Positions 17,036 through 25,549 of a stretch of 64,000 nt of DNA are shown piece after piece. A program made the position numbers and the translations under genes. The DNA is from Arthrobacter sp. MYb227. Lineage in GTDB: Bacteria; Actinomycetota; Actinomycetes; Actinomycetales; Micrococcaceae. The stretch covers positions 248,001-312,000 of the forward strand of contig NZ_PCPT01000005.1 in the NCBI RefSeq assembly GCF_002975435.1, in the 5' to 3' direction. How positions within the stretch are numbered: position 1 is the stretch's first letter; each line of letters starts with the position of its first letter. A model generated the notes under the pieces. It searched no databases and was not told the origin of the DNA. It was given only the letters and a program-made list of their open reading frames with translations.

Positions 17036-17895
17036 GGCACCAATACCTTCACTGCGTGAGGAATCACGCTAATGGTTGCCGGCAGTGGGCCAACCTTTTC
17101 CCCGTCGGCATAAATGTTCAGTGGTGTGCCGGATTCAATCCTGATTTCGCGCCCACGCATCGATGAGATGCCCGGCACCTGCAAGTGTTTGCCCCGGTAG
17201 GAGCGCACAAAGACCTCGGCCACGCGCAGAATGCTGGCATTACCCAGGCTCACTACATCCAGCGCCCCATCATCGACTTTTGACTCGGGACAAATGCGCA
17301 GTCCACCGCCGTATTGACCCACGTTTCCCACAGCCACAAGCCAGCCGGGGAATTCGCGTTGCCCACCCTCCACATAGAGCGTGAAGCTCACATTGCGCCA
17401 GCTCAGGAACGCCTTGATCCCGCCATAGAGATAGACAAGAGGTCCAAGATTGATCTTGGCGCCATTGCCCAACTCATTGGCGAGCCCATCAAACCCAACG
17501 TTTGCCACGCCCAGGAACACTCGTCCGTTCACCACCCCAAGATCTACGCGTCGTTCGCACAGCGCATTGATGTTCTTGATGGTTTTGACCGGATCCAACG
17601 GTAGGCCCAGACGGCGCACGCTATCGTTCCCGCTTCCACCGGCCAGCGGCAACACCACGGCTCCCGAATCCTTGGCACCCGCTACCACCGCGCCCAGGAA
17701 ACCGTCCCCACCGAGTACCGCGATGAGTGTTCCTACGTCGGCCGCGCGAGCAAGTTCGGTGGCCTCGGCCAACGAGACCGTCACATGCACGGTGGGGGAG
17801 TGCCCAGCCTGGTACAAGGCCTCGGTTGTTGCTTTCTGCAGTTTCAGGGCCCGCCCGCGTCCGGAGGTGGGGTTTACCAACAGCAGGACGCTCAT
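17011..17895 (-). CDS. Diacylglycerol kinase family lipid kinase
   Basis: 294 residues, normal DagK/YegS length. Shows the family motifs NPTSGRG at residues 8-14 (nucleotide site) and GGDGFLGAVV with LPLAGGSGND. Such enzymes phosphorylate diacylglycerol or related lipids with ATP at the membrane. The start overlaps the glpD stop by four bases, so it is the last gene of a TetR-glpD-kinase operon. In Mycobacterium tuberculosis a similar kinase (Rv2252) lies in the related glpD1/TetR/flavoprotein locus. The first Gly-rich loop reads GGDGFLGAV where many relatives have GGDGT. Confidence 0.87.
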   Translation of the reverse strand: MSVLLLVNPTSGRGRALKLQKATTEALYQAGHSPTVHVTVSLAEATELARAADVGTLIAVLGGDGFLGAVVAGAKDSGAVVLPLAGGSGNDSVRRLGLPLDPVKTIKNINALCERRVDLGVVNGRVFLGVANVGFDGLANELGNGAKINLGPLVYLYGGIKAFLSWRNVSFTLYVEGGQREFPGWLVAVGNVGQYGGGLRICPESKVDDGALDVVSLGNASILRVAEVFVRSYRGKHLQVPGISSMRGREIRIESGTPLNIYADGEKVGPLPATISVIPHAVKVLVPKNSPVFR

Positions 17896-19451
17896 GCTTC
17901 ATCGGCCTTGGCCAGCTCAAAAATTTCACTCATGCGTGAGTGGGCCTTGTGTGCATCCTCGGGTACAAATGCGAGTCGGGTGCGTCGCTGCAGCAAGTCT
18001 TCAACGCTATTGGCGCCCTCGGCCAGCACCCCAAAGTAGATGTGTGCCCCGGTGATCTCACTTCCGGCAAAGAGTGGTTCTTGTAGCAGCGGATTGGTGT
18101 TGCCCAGCTGCACGAGTGCTGCTGCCTCGGTTCCGTAGGCCTCCACCAGAGGCTTCGGCGCATTGATGCGCCCAAGTGCAGCACGGCTGGCGGCGCCAAC
18201 TAATGGCAGGTGCTTGGTTGAACAGGGGGTTGTGTTGCCGATCCGTTTGGCCGCGGCATCAACTGCTTCTTCTGCCATCTTGCGGTAAGTGGTCAGCTTT
18301 CCGCCGGCCACGGTGATTGGCTCCCCGGGGTTATCGCGCAAGAGATGACGGCGGGAGATATCGGCACTGCCATCGTTCCCGTTTTGATGGTTGGTATGTA
18401 CCAAGGGACGCAGCCCGGCAAAAGAACCAACAACGTCCTCCGGGCTCAACGGCACAGAGAGCGTGCGGTTGACCGTTTCGAGCAGAAACGTAATGTCTGT
18501 TTCCGGAACGCTTGGATGGTGCCCGTCGGCGGTGCGGTCTTCCTCATCGGTCAACCCAATATAGGTGCGTCCGCCGGGCTGTGGCAGCACAAAGACATAC
18601 CTGCCAAAATGCCCCGGGGCCGCCACCGTATGTGCCGCATGCGGGTTGCCCACGGCCGCCGAGCGTACAACCAGATGGGTTCCGCGGCTGGGTGTCATGG
18701 AGAGGTTGTTGGCAAAGTCGTGTGCCCAGATCCCGGTGGCATTGATAACCACGCGCGCCTTGAAGTCCAGAGTTTCCCCGGTGCGGGTGTCAAGGCCCCG
18801 CATCGAGGTTTCGGTCATCTCGGTGACCCGCAGATCGCGTATGACGTGCGCGCCGAGTGAGGCGGCTGTGCGTAAGACCCCAAGCACCAACCGGGCATCA
18901 TCAACAACCTGCCCATCCCAATACAACCAACCGCGACGCACGGATTTTGCCGCTACGCCCGGGGCCAGTGCATGCACCGCCGCGGGGCTCAAGAGCTGGG
19001 GACGTGGCAGGATCCTTGAACTGAGACCGGTGGCGCGGCGCAGCCCGTCGTAGATCAGCGTGCCGAATCCGGCGAGCGCACCCTCGAGACGTGGGGCGAT
19101 CTTGGCATCGGGGATCACAAAGCCCAGCGGGCGGATCAGGTGTGGGGCAATTGATTCCATGAGCCAACGGCGTTCAACCGCCGATTCCCAGGCCACGGGA
19201 AAATCTCCCTTGGCCAGATAGCGCAGCCCACCGTGGATGAGCTTTGAGGAGTATCCGCTGGTGCCGGAGGCGAAGTCGTGTGATTCAATCAGGGCCACGG
19301 ACATGCCGCGACGCGCTGCATCAAGTGCAATACCGGCTCCGGTAATTCCACCCCCCACCACCAACACCTCTACGTGGTTACTGGCCAGATGCTCTAGGGC
19401 GCGGGTGCGTGAGGCATTGTTGATCCAACTGCGGTTGGCTCCGGGCATCAT
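17892..19451 (-). CDS. glpD: Glycerol-3-phosphate dehydrogenase, FAD-dependent
   Basis: 519 residues. The FAD-binding motif GGGITGAGIALDAARRGMSVALIE is at residues 34-57; HGGLRYL and GGKLTTYRKMAEE are GlpD signatures, and a C-terminal helical domain is present. It oxidises glycerol-3-phosphate to dihydroxyacetone phosphate at the membrane. The start overlaps the TetR stop (ATGA-type). Because the divergent genes encode an AGPS-like flavoprotein and an SDR, the DHAP made here may feed an ether-lipid-like pathway and not only catabolism. That is inference from the neighbourhood. Confidence 0.92.
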   Translation of the reverse strand: MMPGANRSWINNASRTRALEHLASNHVEVLVVGGGITGAGIALDAARRGMSVALIESHDFASGTSGYSSKLIHGGLRYLAKGDFPVAWESAVERRWLMESIAPHLIRPLGFVIPDAKIAPRLEGALAGFGTLIYDGLRRATGLSSRILPRPQLLSPAAVHALAPGVAAKSVRRGWLYWDGQVVDDARLVLGVLRTAASLGAHVIRDLRVTEMTETSMRGLDTRTGETLDFKARVVINATGIWAHDFANNLSMTPSRGTHLVVRSAAVGNPHAAHTVAAPGHFGRYVFVLPQPGGRTYIGLTDEEDRTADGHHPSVPETDITFLLETVNRTLSVPLSPEDVVGSFAGLRPLVHTNHQNGNDGSADISRRHLLRDNPGEPITVAGGKLTTYRKMAEEAVDAAAKRIGNTTPCSTKHLPLVGAASRAALGRINAPKPLVEAYGTEAAALVQLGNTNPLLQEPLFAGSEITGAHIYFGVLAEGANSVEDLLQRRTRLAFVPEDAHKAHSRMSEIFELAKADEA

Positions 19452-20038
19452 GGGGTAGTCCCGTGGTGCAGGTAGGAATCGAGCATGATGCCCAGCTCGT
19501 TGAGTGCCTCATCGAACGAGTGATTTTTGAGCAAAACCTTTGAAGAGATCGCCACACCCTGCAGCGACAGCAAAACAAGTGTCGCGGTGCCCGCCCGGGC
19601 GCTGATGCTGCCATCGGTGAGCCCGGCATCCAGCAGGGCGGTGATTTCCTCGAGCACCAATTGTTGGCTGGTGCCAAATCTGTCGGTGACGTAGGGAATC
19701 AAGAATTCGGGGTCACGTTCGGCAATGGAGGCCAGCAGTGGGGAAGTGGCAAAGACCCGTACGGAGTCAACCGCGAAGTGGACGAGCCGCTCACGTCCTG
19801 TCCCACCGGGGCTTGAGGAGCGCAGCGTAGCTGTCGCCGCGCGGAATTCCTCGGTCAGCGTGGCAAGCACCGCGTTCTCCACCGAGCCGGCACGCCTGTA
19901 AAACGTCATGCGGGAGATCCCTGCACGCTCGGCAATGTCATTGGCCGTGGTGCGCCGCACCCCATGCAGGATTACCGACTCTCGGGTGGCTGCCAGTAGC
20001 CGTGTCTCACCATCCGTGCTGGTACGTTGTGACGCCAT
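19448..20038 (-). CDS. TetR-family regulator of the lipid locus
   Basis: 196 residues. The N-terminal helix-turn-helix is typical (TTANDIAERAGISRMTFYRRAGS, residues about 30-52). The rest is the usual helical ligand domain with no recognisable ligand signature. First gene of the minus-strand operon with glpD and the lipid kinase. Its start codon is only 17 bases from that of the divergent flavoprotein gene, and a palindrome lies across its own start, so it should repress both directions. Order and orientation recall Rv2250c. Confidence 0.88.
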   Translation of the reverse strand: MASQRTSTDGETRLLAATRESVILHGVRRTTANDIAERAGISRMTFYRRAGSVENAVLATLTEEFRAATATLRSSSPGGTGRERLVHFAVDSVRVFATSPLLASIAERDPEFLIPYVTDRFGTSQQLVLEEITALLDAGLTDGSISARAGTATLVLLSLQGVAISSKVLLKNHSFDEALNELGIMLDSYLHHGTTP

Positions 20039-20046
20039 GTGTCACA
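20028..20046. promoter_or_regulatory. Likely TetR operator between the divergent lipid genes
   Basis: TGTGAC (20028-20033), 7 bases, GTCACA (20041-20046) form an inverted repeat that covers the TetR start codon. A further GTGAC half-site at 20059-20063 lies just inside the flavoprotein gene. With only 17 bases between the two ATGs, promoters and operators must overlap coding sequence. Confidence 0.55.
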
Positions 20047-20055
20047 CTGTATCTC

Positions 20056-21732
20056 ATGGTGACGCACATTACAGAACAGGTTCCCCGCTCCATCTGGTAC
20101 GGCTGGGCAGACCCCGCCCGAGCCACCACACTGCGCCCCGGAGCCCTCACCTACCTCCGTGCCACACTGGCCCTCGAGAGCATCGAAAAAATCCATGAAC
20201 CGGTGGACATGTCAGCCATTCGGCTTCCCACCTCAACGCTTGACCCCGCGGCGCTCGCCGAATTGTGGGAGATCTGTGGGAGTCAGTACGTCTCAATAGC
20301 CGATCATGAACGCATCCTGCATGCCGGGGGCAAAAGCACCCCAGATCTTTTGCGGATTCGTTCCGGGGATGCGCTAGGGGCACCGGATGCGGTGATCTTC
20401 CCGGCGGATGCGGAAGCTGTACGTCGAGTCCTTGAAGTGTGTGTGGCGCACCGGATTGCGGTGGTACCTTTTGGCGGGGGAACCTCCGTGGTCGGTGGTG
20501 TCCACACCATCCGCACCGGTTTCAGTGCCGCCATCACCCTTGATCTGCGCCGCCTGGATAAGCTGGTGGACCTTGATCCAGTTGCGCGCACCGCCACGCT
20601 TCAGGCAGGAATGCGTGGCCCGGACATTGAGGCCGCCTTACAGGCCCGCGGCTTTACCCTGGGTCATCTGCCGCAAAGCCACCAGGAGGCAACACTCGGT
20701 GGTTATGTTGCAACGCGCTCGGCCGGGCAAGCCTCCACCGGTTACGGACGCTCCGACGCGCTGGTGAAATCCGTTGCCTTGCAAACCCCTACCGGTCCCA
20801 TGATGCTGGGCTCCGCGGCACCGGGGTCCGCGGCAGGACCAAAACTACTCGATCTGGTGGTGGGATCCGAGGGAACCCTTGGCGTGATCACTTCCGCCTC
20901 CATGAAGATCACGCCCGTGCCCGAACACAAATCCTATGGAGCCTGGTCTTTCCCATCTTTTGCCGCCGGAGCCGCGGCCTTGCGCCAGTTGGAACAAGAT
21001 GGTGTGCGCGGGGATATGCCGCACGTCTGTCGACTCAGTGACAGCGACGAGACCGCGGCAACCTTCAAACTCGGCGGCACTAAAACCGAGGCACTGGGCA
21101 AGTACCTGGCCCTGCGCGGCCAAAAGACCCCGGCACTTGCGCTGTTCGTGTGGGAAGGCCCGCGCGCGGAAGTCACTAAGCGTAAACGACGCAGTGCGCG
21201 GATCTTGAAGGCCGCCGCTGGTGTGCGGCTGGGACCCATGCCCGCAACGGCCTGGGAACACGGCCGCTTTTCCGGACCTTATCTACGCGATGAACTATTA
21301 ACCCGTGGCGTCTATGTAGAAACCCTAGAAACCTCTGCCACCTGGAGCGCACTAGATTCCACCTACGCGGCGGTGCGCGGCGCAATCCTTGACGCGCTGG
21401 GGGAGCACGGCAAACCAGGCTACGTACAAACCCACATCTCGCACGTCTACCCGGATGGTGCCTCGCTGTACTTCACCTTCCTTGGGGCGCTGGAGCCTGA
21501 CGGGCTGGCCCAAAACGAGCGCATCAAGGCCGCGGCCTCCAAGGCGATCGTTGGTGCGGGTGCCACCATCACCCATCACCACGCGGTCGGCATCGACCAC
21601 TCGCCCTATATGGAACACGAAATCGGTGCCCTGGGCATCGAGGTCTTGGCAAGTGTTAAACACACACTGGATCCCACCGGGATCATGAACCCCGGCAAAC
21701 TCATCCCCACCCGGAAGAAGGACAATTCATGA
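20056..21732 (+). CDS. AGPS-like FAD-binding flavoprotein
   Basis: 558 residues from the ATG at 20056. The N-terminal WYGWADP segment is typical of actinobacterial members. It belongs to the FAD-binding type 4 (vanillyl-alcohol oxidase) superfamily: PFGGGTSVVGGV (PP-loop) near residue 138, GHLPQSHQEATLGGYVATRSAG, GSEGTLGVIT, and near the C-terminus a His-rich HHHAVGIDHSPYM followed by LDPTGIMNPGKL. The closest known functional relative is alkyldihydroxyacetonephosphate synthase, which makes the ether bond of ether lipids from acyl-DHAP. The histidine run agrees with AGPS. Activity in bacteria of this group is not established, as far as I know. Confidence 0.82.
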   Translation: MVTHITEQVPRSIWYGWADPARATTLRPGALTYLRATLALESIEKIHEPVDMSAIRLPTSTLDPAALAELWEICGSQYVSIADHERILHAGGKSTPDLLRIRSGDALGAPDAVIFPADAEAVRRVLEVCVAHRIAVVPFGGGTSVVGGVHTIRTGFSAAITLDLRRLDKLVDLDPVARTATLQAGMRGPDIEAALQARGFTLGHLPQSHQEATLGGYVATRSAGQASTGYGRSDALVKSVALQTPTGPMMLGSAAPGSAAGPKLLDLVVGSEGTLGVITSASMKITPVPEHKSYGAWSFPSFAAGAAALRQLEQDGVRGDMPHVCRLSDSDETAATFKLGGTKTEALGKYLALRGQKTPALALFVWEGPRAEVTKRKRRSARILKAAAGVRLGPMPATAWEHGRFSGPYLRDELLTRGVYVETLETSATWSALDSTYAAVRGAILDALGEHGKPGYVQTHISHVYPDGASLYFTFLGALEPDGLAQNERIKAAASKAIVGAGATITHHHAVGIDHSPYMEHEIGALGIEVLASVKHTLDPTGIMNPGKLIPTRKKDNS

Positions 21733-22565
21733 GCCAGAGTCTTGAATCGCTGCACGCCTCAACCGTGCTGATCACCGGAGCCGGCATGGGCATGGGACGG
21801 ATGTATGCGCAGCTTGCCGTTGCCGATAAGGCCCGGCACGTGATCCTCTGGGACATTGATGCGGCGGCCCTTGAAGAGTCCGCGGCCTTGTTGCGCGGGC
21901 AGGGAAGTGAAATTCATACCCAGGTGGTTGATGTCTCCACACTTGAAGCCATTGAGGAAGCCGCGGCCGAGGTCCGCAAGGGGCCGGGCACCCCGGATAT
22001 CCTGATCAATAATGCCGGAATCGTGCGCGGCAAATACTTCTGGGAACACGACCAGCGCGCCGATATTGCCGCAACCATGAATATCAATGCGCTGGCACTG
22101 ATGCACATTACCCGCGAATTTTTACCGGAGATGATCCGCGGAAAACGCCCCACTCGCATCGTCAATGTGGCATCGGCGGCCGGACTGCTGGCAAACCCGC
22201 GCATGAGCATCTACTCATCCTCTAAGTGGGCGGTGATCGGCTGGTCCGATTCGCTGCGGCTGGAACTGATCCTGGCCGGGCACAAACACATATTGGTCAC
22301 CACCTTTTGCCCGTCCTACATTAAGACGGGCATGTTTGCCGGTGCCCGCGGCCCCCTGCTGACCCCGCTGATGGAACCCGAGACGGTGACCCGGCGAGTC
22401 TGGAAGGCCATGAAGGATGGTCAGGCCATGCTGATGATGCCATGGACCGTCAAGCTAAGCACCGCCCTACGCGGGGTACTGCCGCTGGCCGTGTGGGATG
22501 TTGTAGCCGGGCGCGTCTTTGGGGTGTACAAATCAATGGAGCATTTCACCGGGCGCAAAAACTAG
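21729..22565 (+). CDS. Short-chain dehydrogenase, lipid-type
   Basis: 278 residues. Cofactor motif TGAGMGMGR at residues 17-25, NNAG, and catalytic YSSSKWA preceded by a Ser. The hydrophobic C-terminal part (TALRGVLPLAVWDVVAGRVFGV) suggests membrane contact, as in retinol- and HSD17B11-type SDRs. Start overlaps the stop of the flavoprotein gene by four bases. In an ether-lipid scheme it could reduce the ketone of alkyl-DHAP; this is a hypothesis from gene order. It converges on the helD-like gene with a 4-base overlap of ends. Confidence 0.82.
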   Translation: MSQSLESLHASTVLITGAGMGMGRMYAQLAVADKARHVILWDIDAAALEESAALLRGQGSEIHTQVVDVSTLEAIEEAAAEVRKGPGTPDILINNAGIVRGKYFWEHDQRADIAATMNINALALMHITREFLPEMIRGKRPTRIVNVASAAGLLANPRMSIYSSSKWAVIGWSDSLRLELILAGHKHILVTTFCPSYIKTGMFAGARGPLLTPLMEPETVTRRVWKAMKDGQAMLMMPWTVKLSTALRGVLPLAVWDVVAGRVFGVYKSMEHFTGRKN

Positions 22566-24694
22566 GGCACAAGTACTAATTGCCCAAGTTCCTGGGTGCA
22601 ACGGGTCAGCGCAACATAGAGCCCGTTGTAGCCGCGAGGTTCGGCGGCGATTCCGGCGGGGTCAACTAGTAGTGTTGCATCCCATTCAAGGCCCTTGGAC
22701 TCGGTGGCACTGAGCACCGCGAAACCCGGCAATGCGGCTCGCAATGCTTCGACTCGGGTCACCGGAGCAATGATGCCCACCAATCCGCCGTCCCATCGAT
22801 CGGCAAGATCCGTGATGGCTGTGTGTGAATGTGTCAGCAGATTCACCTCGGAAACGTTGTGCTCCCAGGGGTCGATACCGGAGAAACGCACGGCGCGCGG
22901 AGGCTCACTATGGCTATTGGCCAGGCGCAGTACCGGGTGCGTGAGTTTCATGACCTCGCCGGGGGTGCGATAGGAAATGCTCAATTTGGCCTCGCGCCAA
23001 CGTGTGCCAAGGGGAGCGCTGACAGATTCGGCCCAGCTTGTATGTTGGTGTGGGGCCTCGGTCTGATCGATGTCACCTACCGCGGTAATCGATTTGGTGG
23101 GGCAGCGGCGCACCACCATCTGCCACTGCATATGTGAGAGTTCCTGGGCCTCATCGACAACCACATGCCCATAAACCCAGTCGCGGCGCGTGGCAGCCTG
23201 ACCCGTGGTGAATTCGCCTTGGTCGGATGACGAATCCAGCTCTCCGATCTCATGCATGAGCGCATCGAGCAGTGGAATATCGCTGGGAGCCAGCCCGGCA
23301 GGTTCTTGCGTTAGTGCCCGAATCTCGTCGTCCGATAATCCGCTAGTCCACTTTTTGAGCAGTGTTGCACTGGCTAGTAGCTCCTGCAAGGATGTGGATG
23401 CATCGAGCCGTGGCCAAAAATCCTCAAGTGATGCGGTGATTCGCGCATCGCTGGCGATGGCTTCGCGCAGCTGCTCAAGATCTTCATCGGTGTAGGAACC
23501 ATCAACATCGCTACCGCTGGCCATGGTGGTGACGCCACGGTCATCGTCCTTGGCCAACGCAGCATCAACGCCACCTAAGATGTCTTCAAGCCCGGATTCC
23601 ATCCCTGCCATGAGTTCTTCACCGCGGGTGATCACGGCATCGGTGAGCAGCTCAAAGATGTGTTCGGCGAACACCGAGCGGGCGCCGTGATAGCTGCGTC
23701 CCGAACGTGCTGCGGTAATGGCTCGCTCAATGAGCCTTGAGGGGATTGAGTAGTTTTCACCTTCCCACTGCAGCGAAAAATCGGTGGCTCGCGGAGTGAA
23801 AGACCCGGCATAGTCAACAAGTGCACCCTGCCACAGGCCGCGTCCCTTGATTTCGGCGAGTTCACGCGACTCGCCGCGGTGCGCACGAACCCCCGGAACC
23901 AAGGTATCCGGCGTTGCGGCAACCATCGCCGATTCACCCAGGGCGGGCAGTACCTGAGAAATATATTCAAGGAAGCGCGTTGAGGGTCCAAGGACCAGCA
24001 CCCCGCGAGTGGCAAGTAGCTGATGCGTAAAGAGCAGGTAGGCAACCCGGTGCAGGGCCACCACGGTTTTTCCGGTCCCCGGACCGCCCTGAACAATCAG
24101 CGGACCCGAAGCCTCGGCACGGACAATGTCATCTTGTTCGCGCTGCAAGGTCGCCACGGCGCTGCCCATCTTGCCGGTGCGTTTCTCTTGCAGGGCAGCG
24201 AGCAGCGCGCCGTTACCCACCGCATCCGTTGGGCTGCTGCCATCGAGCTGTTCATCGTCGAGGCCGATAACCGTTGCGTCGGCAATGCGTACGTGACGTC
24301 TGCGTGCCTGACCTTGCGGATCTACGGGGGTGGCGGTGTAGAAGGGCCGTGCGGCGGGGGCTCTCCAGTCAATGACCAGAGGGTCGCTGTACTCTTCGAT
24401 ACCCGGAATCCCCATCCGGCCAATGTGAAGGGTGGTTCCATTCAGCGCATCTAGCCGACCAAAGAGCAGCGAGTCTCCGGCATTGCGTAGTTCCTCGGCG
24501 CGAGCGTGCAAATTGCGCAGGCGTGTTTGTTCCACCGGGTCATTGCTTGGCACCGAAAGTTGGGCTCGAATTGTTTCTAAAGCCCTGTCACGATTCTGGC
24601 GCGCAGTATCAAGAACTGCTTGCTCCTGGGCCAGCGCCGAGGCAAGCGCTTCGGGCACGTGTTGGCTGGGGGATTCGATGGTGCTGCGCTGCAA
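22562..24694 (-). CDS. HelD/HelR-type RNA polymerase recycling ATPase
   Basis: 710 residues. N-terminal coiled coil (residues 15-75), then Walker A GGPGTGKTVVALHR, a long insertion between motifs, VVDEAQELSHMQW, SYRTPGEVM and a C-terminal VLSATESKGLEWD with LYVALTR. This is the UvrD-like class I form that pulls stalled RNA polymerase off DNA; actinobacterial HelR also gives rifampicin tolerance. The start codon is TTG (24692-24694), supported by AAGAAG close upstream, and the next in-frame candidate is a GTG 12 codons later. I did not find a convincing rifamycin-associated element upstream. Confidence 0.87.
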   Translation of the reverse strand: MQRSTIESPSQHVPEALASALAQEQAVLDTARQNRDRALETIRAQLSVPSNDPVEQTRLRNLHARAEELRNAGDSLLFGRLDALNGTTLHIGRMGIPGIEEYSDPLVIDWRAPAARPFYTATPVDPQGQARRRHVRIADATVIGLDDEQLDGSSPTDAVGNGALLAALQEKRTGKMGSAVATLQREQDDIVRAEASGPLIVQGGPGTGKTVVALHRVAYLLFTHQLLATRGVLVLGPSTRFLEYISQVLPALGESAMVAATPDTLVPGVRAHRGESRELAEIKGRGLWQGALVDYAGSFTPRATDFSLQWEGENYSIPSRLIERAITAARSGRSYHGARSVFAEHIFELLTDAVITRGEELMAGMESGLEDILGGVDAALAKDDDRGVTTMASGSDVDGSYTDEDLEQLREAIASDARITASLEDFWPRLDASTSLQELLASATLLKKWTSGLSDDEIRALTQEPAGLAPSDIPLLDALMHEIGELDSSSDQGEFTTGQAATRRDWVYGHVVVDEAQELSHMQWQMVVRRCPTKSITAVGDIDQTEAPHQHTSWAESVSAPLGTRWREAKLSISYRTPGEVMKLTHPVLRLANSHSEPPRAVRFSGIDPWEHNVSEVNLLTHSHTAITDLADRWDGGLVGIIAPVTRVEALRAALPGFAVLSATESKGLEWDATLLVDPAGIAAEPRGYNGLYVALTRCTQELGQLVLVP

Positions 24695-24768
24695 GTTGCT
24701 TCTTTCGCTCAGAAAGGGGAGGGAGTTGGCTCGGTGAACAGTGTAGTGCTCTTATCTTGGGCTTGGAC

Positions 24769-25239
24769 CTACACAATGGTCTCGGAGCTTGGTGTGCCGG
24801 ATTCGGTAGGTTCTTTCAGAGCTACTGCTGGTTCTTCGGTGCTCTGCGGCTCTAGTAAGTACGATCCGACGGTGAGTATCGCAGCGCCAACTGCCATGAG
24901 GGTGCGCGGGTTTGTAATTCCGCGCTTGACCAGGCCCTGGTGAATTTTGGCATCTAGGGCAAAGCCCATCTTGGTGCTGGCATATCCGAGTGCGGAAAGC
25001 AGAAGGGTCATCCCGGAGCGTAGCTTGATGTTGTGTTTGGTGTCAGGGTCTTGTCCAGTACCAAACCATATCGATCCGCCGACCAGCGTGCCCGTGGCAA
25101 TGCACAGGGTAGTGCGGGTTGATGAGCGCATTTTTGCCGGATCAATGAGTGTGAGCAGCCCACTTGCAAGTCCCACGCCAAGGGTAGGAAGGAGCTTGGT
25201 TTTGACTGCGCAACACTGGGTTTTGGTGGAATTTGCCAT
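24769..25239 (-). CDS. Small membrane protein of unknown function
   Basis: 156 residues from the ATG at 25239; a longer open frame upstream is Arg/His-rich non-coding-looking sequence. Hydrophobic stretches lie near residues 15-35, 48-62, 78-95 and 118-135, so three or four membrane helices are likely. The tail is Ser/Thr/Glu-rich and cytoplasm-like. Two cysteines near the N-terminus (CCAV). No family recognised. The gene is divergent from the DUF222-HNH gene and tandem to helD, probably with its own promoter. Confidence 0.65.
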   Translation of the reverse strand: MANSTKTQCCAVKTKLLPTLGVGLASGLLTLIDPAKMRSSTRTTLCIATGTLVGGSIWFGTGQDPDTKHNIKLRSGMTLLLSALGYASTKMGFALDAKIHQGLVKRGITNPRTLMAVGAAILTVGSYLLEPQSTEEPAVALKEPTESGTPSSETIV

Positions 25240-25514
25240 TCGCTCAGCGTACAAGCATCCGGCTCTACGTTCGAACGCCAAAGGGTTGTTTCCCGAACAG
25301 CACAACTCCCGCGTCCCTAGAGGTATTGGCCGACACCCCCTGAAAATACGATGGATATGTATTGGCCGCCGGCTGTGCCCTATCCAACCGAATCGTCGGT
25401 GCCGGCTGGGATGCTTGTGTATGAGGGGATTACCCAGAGTTTGGCCGGTGTTTAGGTGCTGGCTAGACACTTCGAAATAAATAGAAAATAACTTCGAATA
25501 TCTAAAATTTATAC
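25240..25514. other. Divergent intergenic region with a falling GC content
   Basis: Contains short AT-rich sequence from about 25480 on (AAATAAATAGAAAATAAC). I see no gene. It should include the promoter of the minus-strand membrane protein. Confidence 0.5.
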
Positions 25515-25549
25515 TTCAAATCACCGCTGCTTAGTTCTATACTTGTGGT
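25515..25549 (+). promoter_or_regulatory. Promoter of the DUF222-HNH gene, probably leaderless
   Basis: TTCAAA (25515-25520), 17-base spacer, TATACT (25538-25543). The ATG begins 7 bases after the -10 element and no ribosome binding site is present, so transcription probably starts at or next to the A of the ATG. The geometry equals that at 10211-10246. Confidence 0.65.

Noticed and set aside
24692-24760. Rifamycin-associated element upstream of the HelD-like gene
   Set aside because: I looked for a long inverted repeat of the known type before the TTG start and found none.
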